DNA of 64,000 bases from Ephemerocybe angulata (taxonomy: Eukaryota > Basidiomycota > Agaricomycetes > Agaricales > Psathyrellaceae). Both the position numbers and the translations under genes were made by a program. The stretch lies in contig JAACJK010000014.1 of NCBI GenBank assembly GCA_013368325.1, positions 183,897-247,896 on the forward strand, in the 5' to 3' direction. Below the pieces are notes generated by a model, which saw only the letters and a program-made list of their open reading frames with translations, was not told where the DNA came from and searched no databases. The stretch's first letter is position 1, and every line of letters begins with the position of its first letter. Of the stretch, positions 35,554 through 45,416 are shown one piece after another.

Positions 35554-36193
35554 ATGGACTCTCCCTGGGACGAAGAAATATCCAACGACGCCTACAACGG
35601 CGAATCCCACTGGCAGAAAATCGCATCCGATTTCACGAATGTGAGGTCCACCCGCTCTAATTAAACCAACATCGCACAATTACACCTGTATCCTAGGCAG
35701 GCTATAGAGAAGGCATCACAGCCGGGAAAGAGGGTGCCCTCCAAGAAGGCTTCGACTCCGGCTTCGCGGTCACCGGCGCACCTCTAGGTCGAGACATCGG
35801 CCGTATACGCGGAATCTCGTCCGCCCTCCTCGCTCTCATCAACAAGGCCACCCTCTCCCTCTCCTCCCCCCCGGAGCCCTCGACGAGCTGCGCAATATCG
35901 CTGCCCAGCTCGCCGACATACGTTTCTCGGACATCGTGCCCCCGGATCTGGAGGCGGAGGAGCATGCGCGGGAGCACATGCGCACGGAGGGCGAGGCGTT
36001 GGAGATGGATTCTGAGGAGTTGAAGGATAAGAAGGATGTGGAGGGGTTGGAGGACTTGTTGGCTGGGATGTCAGCGAGTGGGAATGGGAAGGAGCGCAAG
36101 CCGCAGAGGCCCACGATGCAGGATTTCGAGGTCGTGAAGAAAAGGCTGGAGGCGCTGGTTGGGACATTGGGGTTACAAATCCAGCTGAGTTGA
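35554..36193 (+). CDS. Yae1-family protein (apparent one-base frameshift)
   Basis: Yae1 works with Lto1 as an adaptor delivering iron-sulphur clusters to the ABC protein Rli1/ABCE1 in the cytosol. The first exon begins MDSPWDEEISNDAYNGES and the intron ends CCTAG. Exon 2 reads AGYREGITAGKEGALQEGFD and GFAVTGAPLGRDIGRIRG, the deca-GX3-like motif of the family. After SLSSPP the frame is lost at a run of seven C (35866-35872). One base out of phase it resumes ALDELRNIAAQLADIRFSDI and continues to a plausible C-terminus (KKRLEALVGTLGLQIQLS) at 36193. A miscounted homopolymer in the assembly is the simplest explanation; a true null allele is the alternative. Confidence 0.8.
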
Positions 36194-36552
36194 ACGAGGA
36201 TGGATTCCGAACGTGCAAGGCGCACACAACGGTCAGACATAACCTTGTTCTTCGGACGACGTACTGACAGGATTCAGATGGCTCTCTGGTGCAAAGGTGG
36301 AGGTCAAAGACCCAAGAGCCAGTCCAAGGGGCACGCCGAGCGAGGGGAATGGTAATGTCAGGATCCCACCAGGACAAGGATTACATCGCCAGTCAGGCGG
36401 AACGAGGAGTCCACGGGTGTAACTGTCGTCTCCAATGTGAGAAACGCTCAAAAAAGCGTCGAGGGGCTCAGAAAATAGCATTACAATTAGTACTATGATA
36501 CATGGATTATGAACATGGCAAAGAGATAGGCTGGACGACGTCGTTATACGCT
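36194..36552. other. Convergent intergenic region
   Basis: 3' flanks of yae1 and TFIIE-beta. Short frames only, nothing recognised. Confidence 0.4.
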
Positions 36553-37742
36553 CTACTTCCCGGGAGCAACATAGTCCTTCGACAAATCGATCTCTCCCCG
36601 CAAATGCGTATTCGTGATCCGGACCTGTCGTTGGCGAGGTTGGCCTCCCTTCTTCCCCTTCTTCTTCCCTGGAGCCTTTTGCGGAGCGGCTTCCGCGGAA
36701 GTGAGCTGGAGACCCTCTGCATAGCAATTAGCGGACGCCCCATGGGTGAACCTGATGACAAGAAATCTCTCGTACCTGAAGCAAGCTCCCTCTTGAGATC
36801 GACCTCGGCCGGCACTTTCAACCCGTGCCATAGATCCAAGAACTCTGCGGATGGTCAATCAGCAATATGAGATATGTAGCCGGCTGGACGAACCTTGGTC
36901 CACTCGCTTGCCACCCGCCTCATCTGTCGGCTTGATCTCGTTCCAAAACACCATTCGCAGCTGTCCGTCCTTGGTCGTTCGAGTCACCAGCACCTCTCCT
37001 TCCTTCTCGAGTTCTTCTATGGCTTGAGGCGCTTCTTTCCATGACTCTTTTAGCGCCCGGACAGATAGTCCTCCACCCCTCTTCGTCGAGCGTTGGATCT
37101 CAGTTAACAGTGCGGCTTTGTTTCGGAAAGTGAAGTCATGCTGAAGGGACGGTTAGAGAAGGACTGTATTAATCAAAGGCAAACGCACCTTGTAGGAGTA
37201 TAGGCCCGTTTTGTGATCAAATTGGATCTTATCGTGTGCTTTGAACTTTTCGCGGAGCATGAGGTCGGTGTCCAGAGGCGTATCCGTAAACAAAGCAATG
37301 TCTTCCAACCGCATGGGACCTGGTTTTTGCTTCATGCCGCAACAGCTAGATAAGAACCCATGCAGAATCCACCAAAACCAAACGTACCCTCATATAATCA
37401 ACGGCATAGACGAGCTGCGTATTGATATTCGTTCCCGTTCCCGTATCCTTGGGCTGCGAGAAGACGACACCTAGGCAGTCACACACACATCCGTTGAACT
37501 GCAAGTATAAGAGGCGCCACAAAGGACTCATCCATACTCGATTTCTGCCTGTTTTTCTTCTTCGGTGAGGGCTGAGTCACTTCGTCCCCGTCTCCTGCTC
37601 CCCCCGTGAGATCGATAGAGGAGCTCGCTGCCGCGACCGGTGCTGCTGCTGCTGGCTTTCCGTTCTTGGAGTGCCAAGACGTGAAGTCTTGTCTGTGCAT
37701 GACATTCTTGAACGCTGCCGCATCTTGCTGTAGCTTCGACAT
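36553..37742 (-). CDS. TFIIE beta subunit (Tfa2-like)
   Basis: Small subunit of general transcription factor IIE, which helps open RNA polymerase II promoters and recruits TFIIH. The start MSKLQQDAAAFKNVMHRQDF lies before a low-complexity linker with a Lys-rich patch (PSPKKKNRQKS). Two tandem winged-helix domains follow: QLVYAVDYMR then KPGPMRLEDIALFTDTPLDT and KFKAHDKIQFDHKTGLYSYK; then HDFTFRNKAALLTEIQRSTK and GGGLSVRALKESWKEAPQAI. The basic C-terminus (APGKKKGKKGGQPRQRQVRI) is followed by NTHLRGEIDLSKDYVAPGK at the stop, as in fungal homologues. Five or six short introns. The order of domains and size are normal. Confidence 0.88.
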
Positions 37743-38690
37743 CTTGGTGAAAAGGTTTCGTCGTTGGTGCTGTGGAGGTGGTGGTGGTTGGACGTAGAGA
37801 ACAACAACCCCTACAGGATGGCGGGCCCTCGTCTCCAGCCTGCACGTGAAGGAGCGCCGGGCCGGGCCGTGGAATTCCGGTTCGGCCGGTGACTCCGCGG
37901 CAGGTTGCTCCGAATCTAGCGCGCGAGCGCTTGATGTACTTCAACTTCAGCTCACCTCGCATCGCCCGAGACCGGAGGGCTCTTTTTCCACTCTCCCCTT
38001 TGAGGGAAGATATCGAAAACTAAGTCAGCCATTAGGTTATCAAGGAGACTGTCGTATTCGAGTTTATGGCTGCAGGTAACCGATAACTATGAGATGAGGA
38101 GGAGGGAAGAGCCAGAATTCCGTGGGTAACCTTCGGGGAAGCGCACAACTTCGGCGCTTGAAATGATGTGCCCGCCGTCTTAAACCTTGACCGCTCACAG
38201 CTGGCTTACAGCATGACTGACCGACAGCAACAACGACGAGGAAGAAAAGGCGTGAAGCAGGAACGATGTCGTACTCGAGATACGGATGCCTGAGGAAGTC
38301 TGAGCCCAGCTTCCCTGCCTTCGCAGTTGCTTTGGCAAGGCTGGTTGCCGGAGGTGCGGGGATCCAAGTTGCAAAGCCCCATTCCAAAGCACATTCCCTC
38401 ACTGCCGACTGGCCGGGGCTGACCTTCCTTCTCGATTCACTGCTATACATCGAACAGGCGCACCTGGGATTATGTGAAATGGAAAATACGTTGATGGTCG
38501 CGGATACGCTGCAGGAGTCCCATCAGGAGGAATCCACCACCCACCACCTCTGTCGACGTCGCATCGCACCCTGCCCCTCAGAGTCAGAAGAAAGACATCT
38601 GGTACTACTTCTATTGGAGAGAATCTGACAGTACCTCTATAACTTTGGAAATCCATGGAAAGGGGCGCATCGGATGGCGGAGACAGGCAA
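37743..38690. other. Intergenic region, no supported gene
   Basis: Upstream of TFIIE-beta. Open frames occur on both strands (for example plus 38266-38628) but none has domain or codon character that convinces me. Confidence 0.35.
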
Positions 38691-38757
38691 GCGTTGTAAT
38701 GGTGATGGTCGAGGTTCAAGGCAGAAGGCCATTTGCCGCCGGAGCAGTCGCGTGCGT
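38691..38757. repeat. Flanking repeat of island B, left copy
   Basis: A segment containing GATGGTCGAGG and TTCAAGGCAGAAGG then TTTGCCGCCGGAGC matches, in direct orientation, 41410-41502 on the far side of the island. The right copy has about 30 extra bases of GAGGCCT-type repeats in the middle. Confidence 0.65.
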
Positions 38758-40425
38758 GCCGAAGGGTCCGCGACATGCTCGATCGAGCTTCGTCCTTCTT
38801 GCTTCTTCCCACTATGTACGACTAATATCATGACTATCGACCGCCCTTGGAACCCGACATACTCGTATGCTGGTCGTCCCGAGCCGTTGGACGTGTTTGT
38901 GTCTGCTTTGCTCGAGCAGGACGTTCCCACGCTTCCTCTCTTTCCCCGCATTTCGCGCAGTGGTCGACCCTCTCAAAGCTCATTCCCATCCCGATTCTCC
39001 CGGGGCATGCGCAGCTCAACGCACATTCCAAGTCAAAATGGCACCCGAAGAGACGGCCGTTACGCGCCTCCGATCCCCCTCAACACACTCCTGCACATCG
39101 CCATTCGCATTCAAATCGGGCCCTGCACTACATCTACGACGAGTACAGCAGCCCAAGTACCCTCCTTCACTCCCAATTCAAGCCAGGAAATCAATCCGTC
39201 ATGGTCGGCTCGCTTCAAGTCGCGTCTCGTTCGCGATCTCGGCCTAGAACATCGAAAGGTCAGTCAGCGCGGCGGTTTGAGCACGCTGGGGTGTACTCAC
39301 AACCGCAAGTGCGTGGGCTGCGTCTAGATTGACTTTCGCTCGCGATATTGACTTGGGAAGACCAATTCTGTTAGAATGTCAGTCAATATCCCTCACAATC
39401 ATCGCAAGACACTTACCTTTCGTATTGCAGTCCCTCGCTTCCGAATGCGAGCGAGTTTCACTGCCCACGGCCGCCTGCATGCGACTAGAACGACTGGAAG
39501 GCGCAAACAGATCAGTAGCATGCTCAAGAATCATGCCACTCGACTTACCAGAAAGCTAGAAAAGCGAACACAAGGTCAGTCTCGATGCATGGATTATCAC
39601 GGTTCACTCACCAACTTTCCGTTGCCGTAACAGCGCCCCGGCCTCCAGAACAGCACGAACACGGCCAACACGCTAGGGGGACAGGCGCCGACTTCAGGAG
39701 GACTCGGGAATGCGGACGATTCTAGTTGTAGGGTGGTGGTAAGTGCGTGTTGTATAGGACATACCTGCGACGTACTCACAATCCTAGAGACCCGGCGAAC
39801 CCACCACGCCTGAATCGACGATATCCGGCCGCGCGCAAATACGCCAACCTTCCGCCCTACGATATCCGGCCGTCGCACACACGACGAGTGCGCGGTGCGC
39901 TGGGTGATGCTGGCCGAAGAGCACCGACGTCAGCACGCACATTTCAAGCTACCCAAGACGACGAACCCACGTTGCTCCGATTTCTCAAGACTTAACGCAC
40001 AGCGCAGCCATGTCATGCACCCGTCGGTCGCTGGATCGGCCTGTGCGAGCTGCGGGAACCAAGTCAGCCCGCGCATTGGGAAAGGCGGCACTGCACTCGT
40101 GCCGTGCAACGACCTCATCCAAAGTGCGGCCAACGCAGCAACCGGAGCAGCGAGCTTGAGGGACACGGCGCCGACTCCCAGATGTCTTGGGATTGGCATC
40201 GGGATGATGCTGGTTGTAGTGTGGTAATGAGTTTGGTGCGTGTTTATAGGACATATTTGCGACGTACTGACAATCCTAGAGGGCTGGCGAACTCTCCACC
40301 AACGGCATCCCCGAAACCGACGATATCCTCGGCCGTGCGCGTGCACGCCAACCCTCACCCCCACGATATCCTGCTGACTGAAGAGCAACGAGGTCAGCCA
40401 ACACACTCGTCGCGCACACGGCCGT
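38758..40425. other. Orphan island B: tandemly duplicated intron-like modules
   Basis: No recognised protein. A plus-strand frame at about 38831-39328 (MTIDRPWNPTYSYAGRPEPL) is open for about 165 codons but unsupported. From 39260 on, the minus strand shows intron after intron (for example donors GTGAGTGAACC near 39611 and GTAAGTCGAG near 39546, branch ACTGACC, acceptors CTAG or CCAG) with exons of tens of bases. The same segments also look like introns on the plus strand because GTGAGT...ACTGAC reads as GTCAGT...ACTCAC. A tandem duplication occupies 39684-40481. Confidence 0.4.
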
Positions 40426-40481
40426 CATGTTGTGCACGCGTCGGCTGGATAGGCCTGTTCGAGCTCTGGGCACCAAGTCAG
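39684..40481. repeat. Tandem duplication (about 0.4-0.5 kb unit) in island B
   Basis: 39684-40067 and 40168-40481 are diverged direct copies. Shared landmarks in the same order are GGCGCCGACT, GTTGTAG, TATAGGACATA, GCGACGTACT, CAATCCTAGAG, GGCGAAC, CGACGATATCC, CGGCC and finally GAGCT followed by ACCAAGTCAG. Spacing between copies changes from about 484 to 414 bases, so indels have accumulated. Confidence 0.75.
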
Positions 40482-41329
40482 TCTGCGTTGGGAAACGGGC
40501 AATGCTACACTCACCATGAATTCGGACGCCACCCAACGACCTCATCCATAGCGCTGGTGTCGGATGGGATGTGTCTGTGGGAAGGCAAGGTGAGCCTTGT
40601 GTCATCTCGAAAGGATGGTCATGGCGGACCCACAGCGCACAAGCCCTCACGATGACGACGACCGTCGACAACACAGCTCCTTGGACGTCATCTGCTGGCC
40701 TCAGATGGTCGGGTAAGTCGTCGAGTTCCGTACAAATCGACCCAAGGCACTCACATTTTGTCCCGCAGCCTCTCGACCTCCATTGCAAGCGAGCACTACC
40801 CATGACAGCCCATCCTCGCTCGCACCACCCTTGGCAGCCCATCCCACGCGAGGACCGCACCTGGAACAACGAAATCGGTCAGTAACATCCTCAGAAACCG
40901 CGTCCTTTCACTTACCAGCCTATACCACACCACAGCAGTCACAGCCGAGCTGGATAAACGAGACAAAGGTCAGTTTCAATGGATGGATGGTCACGATTTA
41001 CTTACCGACTCAGCCTGCATTCGCAACAGCGCCCCCCGGATCGCCAGCATCGTTCATAGAACCGCGTACACGAACCACCCTGCACTCGTCTGTCGTTTGG
41101 GATCTGTACGAGCTGTGGGCACCACGAGTCAGCTCATTCGTATAACCACAAATGACTGACTAACTGTGGCGGACATCGGACATCGTAGACTTGGGTTCGA
41201 TCCTCGGGGAGGGAGGGCGTTGCGCTGGGGATGGGTAGTAGTCAATAATGCAAAGTAGTATGTTGAGCAATGTACAAACCTGTTGAATGATATTCTTTCC
41301 GATACACCCGGACTCTGTGGAATCTTCAC
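40426..41329 (-). CDS. Candidate Cys/Trp-rich orphan gene with short exons
   Basis: Unrecognised and weakly supported. Going down the minus strand, introns with donors GTAAGTAAATCG and GTAAGTGAAAGG, ACTGACC branches and CCAG acceptors join exons into an open frame. It reads GGSCTRFYERCWRSGGRCCE, then SAVTAVVWYRL, then GMGCQGWCERGWAVMGSARL. Two further exons, joined through donors GTGAGTGCC and GTGAGTGTAGC, read DDVQGAVLSTVVVI and, at the end, ELEQAYPADACTT with a TGA at 40426. The 5' part is unclear: a possible start exon MKIPQSPGVSERISFNR at 41329 does not join in frame by simple splicing. The final module has a paralogous copy further along at about 40038, so this may be one of several decayed repeats. 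Confidence 0.3.
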
Positions 41330-41409
41330 GTAGCTGTATTTCGAGTTCGCTATTGTGAACGTTGAGCAGAATTTTTGTTGCCGCCGTTGCTATTGGGTAT
41401 GGGCAGATG

Positions 41410-41502
41410 TAATTGCGATGGTTGAGGCCTGAGGCCTGAGGCTTGAGTTCAACTTGAGTTTCAAGGCAGAAGGTTATTTGCTGCCGGAGCGACCGTGTGT
41501 TT
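41410..41502. repeat. Flanking repeat of island B, right copy
   Basis: Direct copy of 38691-38757 with an internal insertion built from GAGGCCT and TTGAGTT repeats. It lies about 50-100 bp before the F-box gene. Confidence 0.65.
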
Positions 41503-41547
41503 CAGTGAGGGCTATGGCCGTGACATCATTTCGTTGAATGTGGTGGC

Positions 41548-43212
41548 GTGCAGTCCACCACATTCCAAACACATCTTTCAATTCTCTCCACAGGCATAAG
41601 AAGGCCAATGGAGCCTCCCAGGTACGTATTGCACCATAGTGAAAGAGAAATTCGGGCTTTGAGCATTTCCAAAAACAGTATCATTCACAACGCCAACAAT
41701 CAGTTTCCACCGTTTCCACCGTCACTTCCACCAGAGATTCTTTTAAGGATCTTCAAGTGGCTCTTATTACTGTCAACATCATATGCCGATAGCTATGAAG
41801 GAAGGCTGGATCCGTTGCTTAGAATAACCCACATCTGCCATGACTGGAGGGTTGTTGCGACAAATGACGCATCACTGTGGACACATCTTGGCCCCTTCGA
41901 CAAACCCGAGTTAGTCGAGCTCATGTTACAGCGCTCGAAAGCCGCACAACTCCATATCCAACACAACATTGGAGCCTGCTCATACAGTAAATCATCGACA
42001 TCCATCAAGTGTCTTCGCCAAACACTGTTCGAAACTCGCTGCCGCCTTGACTCCATCTGCCTGCGCTTCGGGGGGACCCTGGACCTCGACCACACATGTA
42101 TTCTGGGGACCTGCACAAACGAATTCCCTAACCTCAGGCATCTATCCCTCCGATGCAATCATTTAGGACAACTTCAATTGCCAGAGCGGCTGCTGGCCAG
42201 TCCCCGTGACAAGTTGGAGCATCTCGTTCTAGAGGGTTTCGCCATACCCCATTGGAAGGCTGTTCCATTAGGACCTTTCCTGATAACACTGCGCTTGGTG
42301 GTGACCCAAACCTCAACCGTATCCCGGCCCCTAGCAGACGAGTTTATATCTTCCTTGAAAGCCATGCACTTTCTTGCCAACCTAGAGATTTCAAACTTCC
42401 TTCCAATTGACCAATATCCTTCCTCAGAGTCCCACCCACTCCCAAATTTGAGGGAGCTCACCCTAGCGGACTGTCCTTCTGCTATAATCACCTTCTTCAA
42501 GCACTTCTCCGCATCCTACCTTGGACCCCTCCAGATTGCAACCGCCGCTGAACCCGAGATACTGGACGAGTTGCTGATGGCTCTCATACCATCAACCTGG
42601 GAGCTTGCGCGCATGGGTATTCACACTTTCAGAGTCCTCTCCAACCAGGCAGTCAATGACCTCCACCACCATATTCTCTCCATTGCATTCGACCGACCCA
42701 GCGGCTATCCACCTGACATCCCTGATATGATTCTCGACATAGGCGCCCAGGCTGGAATGGTCGAGCCTCTCCTCAAAGCTATCAAGAAAAACGGTGTCAA
42801 CCTCACCCCCCTCCATACCCTCGAATTCGATACTAAGGAGTCCTTCGGAATAGACATCTGTCGAGAGCTGTTTGGGTCATTGGCGCGATTGGAAATCATC
42901 ATGCTCATGAGATCCACACAGTTTGTGTTGGCACTCCAGTGTGACGAGTTCAACTCCCTGTTTCCCGCTCTCCGTTCACTCTCATTGGATACTGTGGATT
43001 TTGACGCGGTATATACCATTGGCATCCATACTCTCATCATGGCCTTATTGTCGCGCTCCAAGCCCATCCATAGGTTGAAGATCTATCGATGCTCAAATAT
43101 TGGAAGCAGGGAATGTCAGCACATTCGAGAAAGCCTACCTGGTGTAGAGGTTGTTTGGGATGCGAACGTGAAGGCCAATAGCGAAAGCTTTGGAATCCCC
43201 TCTCGCTCGTGA
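41548..43212 (+). CDS. F-box protein with leucine-rich repeat-like C-terminus
   Basis: Single long exon of up to 554 codons. An F-box lies near residues 50-100 (PPSLPPEILLRIFKWLLLLS, RITHICHDWRVVATNDASLW), including the typical CHDWR and P-E-I-L motifs. F-box proteins bind Skp1 and choose substrates for SCF ubiquitin ligases. The rest is made of irregular Leu-rich repeats (FPNLRHLSLRCNHLGQLQLP; LPNLRELTLADCP; FPALRSLSLDTVDFDAV). The true start may be the Met at 41608 (MEPPRYVLHHSEREIRALS), because a CTCCACAG acceptor-like sequence lies just upstream of it. Agaricomycetes have large families of such genes, often recently duplicated. The target is unknown. Confidence 0.82.
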   Translation: MQSTTFQTHLSILSTGIRRPMEPPRYVLHHSEREIRALSISKNSIIHNANNQFPPFPPSLPPEILLRIFKWLLLLSTSYADSYEGRLDPLLRITHICHDWRVVATNDASLWTHLGPFDKPELVELMLQRSKAAQLHIQHNIGACSYSKSSTSIKCLRQTLFETRCRLDSICLRFGGTLDLDHTCILGTCTNEFPNLRHLSLRCNHLGQLQLPERLLASPRDKLEHLVLEGFAIPHWKAVPLGPFLITLRLVVTQTSTVSRPLADEFISSLKAMHFLANLEISNFLPIDQYPSSESHPLPNLRELTLADCPSAIITFFKHFSASYLGPLQIATAAEPEILDELLMALIPSTWELARMGIHTFRVLSNQAVNDLHHHILSIAFDRPSGYPPDIPDMILDIGAQAGMVEPLLKAIKKNGVNLTPLHTLEFDTKESFGIDICRELFGSLARLEIIMLMRSTQFVLALQCDEFNSLFPALRSLSLDTVDFDAVYTIGIHTLIMALLSRSKPIHRLKIYRCSNIGSRECQHIRESLPGVEVVWDANVKANSESFGIPSRS

Positions 43213-43654
43213 ATGCTCGAAATTTAACTTGTATTTTTAGTGGTACCATGTAAAAAGAAATTTAACTTGTATGAAAGATAGGAACTTGGATGTCCTTGAG
43301 ATGTCGCTATTGGAGGCTCAGACATCTCCAGTGGTTTTGACATGGCTCTCCAATGCACACCAGGAGTCTACGAAGCAGATCCTGAAGATGAAGCCTAATA
43401 CCCGGAAACCCAGCGCGAGGCGGAGCCGGAGACGCTAATAACTTGGGCGGATTGAGGAGTGATTGCCAGTAGTTGACGTCGATATGCAAGGGTCGGACGA
43501 GGTACAGCGCGTTCATGGCTGTTGAGCCCCCGAGAATCTATATGGTGTCCTATCATCAGCATAGTTCGCGGAGAACATGGCAAGGCATCACGACGCACCT
43601 TTCCGCATGCCTTGGTTGTTCAACGTAGGCAGCTCGTTCGAGTGCTCCGCGTAG
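43213..43654. other. Intergenic region, no supported gene
   Basis: 3' flank of the F-box gene and sequence before a broken BTB-like frame. Possible 5' remains of that pseudogene are too diverged to place. Confidence 0.35.
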
Positions 43655-44218
43655 CACTCGTTCGTCTTCCTGCAAGAGCTGGGGTTCAGCTGCTGCTTCG
43701 CGCTTTACGGAATCAATGCCTGGTTTCCATCCGCGGTCAAAGCCCTCCTCCGGGATGTCGACTACATCAAGCTGGGGATTATGGATGGCCTCAAGATGGG
43801 GTTAATTCCATTTCTTCAGTACTCCCAAGCACGCATGAAGCTCGAGCTCGAACGCCGAATACTCGCCTCATGACCCCCTGCTCTGAACAAGGACGACGAC
43901 TTGTGGTGCCCATGCCATGAGACTTGCAAGCAGGTTTTGGCGGATACCTGGTGCAAGGTTGTTGTGCCCAAGCTCATCCATCCTATCAAGCCTCTCCCCT
44001 TGGATGAAGCGATGGCATTCATTGTACAACAGCCGTTCCAAGGTATGAGGAGGGAGTGCCGAAACTCGGTGCTGGACATGATGAGGGAGAGAGATGTCTT
44101 CGCACAACGGGCAGAAGCAATCGAACAAGACCTTCTTCGAACCCTGGTTCAATACAGCACGCGAAGCGGAGCGTTAGATTACGACGACACTCCCGAGGGA
44201 CCTGCTACTCCTGTGTAA
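43655..44218 (+). pseudogene. Broken BTB/POZ-like protein C-terminal half
   Basis: The plus strand is coding-like from 43655 (HSFVFLQELGFSCCFALYGI; SAVKALLRDVDYIKLGIMDG; ARMKLELERRILAS), meets an in-frame TGA at 43871-43873, and carries on in the same frame (DDDLWCPCHETCKQVLADTW; PLPLDEAMAFIVQQPFQGMR) to a stop at 44216-44218. An in-frame TAG at 43652 and no start codon upstream show that the 5' half is missing or damaged. The layout, with helices, then a W-C-x-C...C segment and a helical tail, resembles the C-terminal part of Agaricomycete BTB/POZ proteins; this family call is tentative. A selenocysteine or readthrough explanation is unlikely given the missing 5' end. Confidence 0.5.
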
Positions 44219-44286
44219 TTTATCTATGCATGCATAAATTCAGCATTTGCTAAACAGGTTTTAATATGAAGAACTCACTAAGCTAA

Positions 44287-45416
44287 TCAAAAGGTGACTA
44301 TTTGAGAGTCATCCCAGCCTTCACCGTCCCAGCCTTGCTCATCCGCCTCCTCATATTCCCCATCATCGCCCCAGGGGTCAAAAGAGGCCTTCCGGGTTGA
44401 CCTTCCGAACGGGTCCGAGATGCACTGGAGCATGGTATCCTTGTCATTGTGCTTCGGAAGCCCCCAGCTCGCTTTTCTCCATTCCCCGTCCCTCTTGAAC
44501 CAAACCTGTCTCTTTCCACCATCTTCTTCTAGCTCAAACTCCCCTTCTTGGACATAGATTTGACTGAGAAAGGGCAGACTACCTGTTAGCTTGCCCAGCC
44601 ATTCCACCTCCACTCGTTCACGTTCGGTCTCTCGTTCGCGAGCCAGCTCCTCATCCCGCTCAGATTCACTGCCCACAGCCTCGTTCGGAAACAGAGAGAG
44701 TGGTGTCCTGATTTTCAAAACCGAAAGGTTTGCAGATGAGCGAAAAGCCTTGAATATGTATGGCTTGTGCCACAATGTGTAGCTGGGAACCTTGCTACGG
44801 TTCAGCTCTATGATGAAATGTGAATAACACAGTGCTCACCTGTACCACATCGTCTTCCCCGTAATGGCTCCCGAAGATTAACGTAGCCATCTCAACCTGG
44901 GTCAGGGCTCCTAAGATGATGGCAGAAAACTTGAGATACTCCTGCAGGTCGATCTCATTCTCATATGCGGAGATCCTCAGGTGGACAAGTTTCAAGCAAG
45001 GGAGGACTTCGAGGAGGCCACGAAGCTTCTTCTTGTTGAACGGCAGGGTGATGTTCACGTTTTGGATCTCTGAGAAGCGATGAGTCGTCCCAAAAACACT
45101 GTGGAACTCGTGAATGGCCTCGATGAAGCCCCCCAGCTGAGCCTTGGTCACAAGGAGGCCATCCGTATCCCCGCTGAAACCCCAAGTCCACTTCTCCCCG
45201 TGGATTGTAGCGGATGCAGGCTTTCGGTATCTCCTCCGCGTCCAATGGCACAGTTGGATAATTTTGCTATGCGATTCAGGGAGCGCCTGGAAGAGAATGT
45301 CGAGAACCTCCTCCTGCAGCTCCCCTGGGATGCTGGTAACTAAGATACGTCAGTAAGCTCAAGGATACAGAGCAGTCTAACTCACCTGAGATCTGAGAGC
45401 TAGAAGATTGAGACAT
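44287..45416 (-). CDS. F-box-like hypothetical protein
   Basis: The first exon is short (MSQSSSSQIS). A GTGAGT...CTTAG intron follows, and exon 2 reads SIPGELQEEVLDILFQALPE and IIQLCHWTRRRYRKPA, which resembles a degenerate F-box. It continues HEFHSVFGTTHRFSEIQNVN, LRGLLEVLPCLKLVHLRIS, with leucine-rich character. After another intron the last exon (SSANLSVLKIRTPLSLF) has a charged stretch (ERDEELARERETERERVEVE) and ends in an acidic Trp/Glu-rich tail (DEQGWDGEGWDDSQIVTF). Probably an orphan F-box/LRR family member; the partner is unknown. Confidence 0.65.

Noticed and set aside
43871..43873. Selenocysteine or programmed readthrough at TGA
   Set aside because: Fungi of this group lack known selenoprotein machinery, and the gene's 5' half is missing, which fits a pseudogene.
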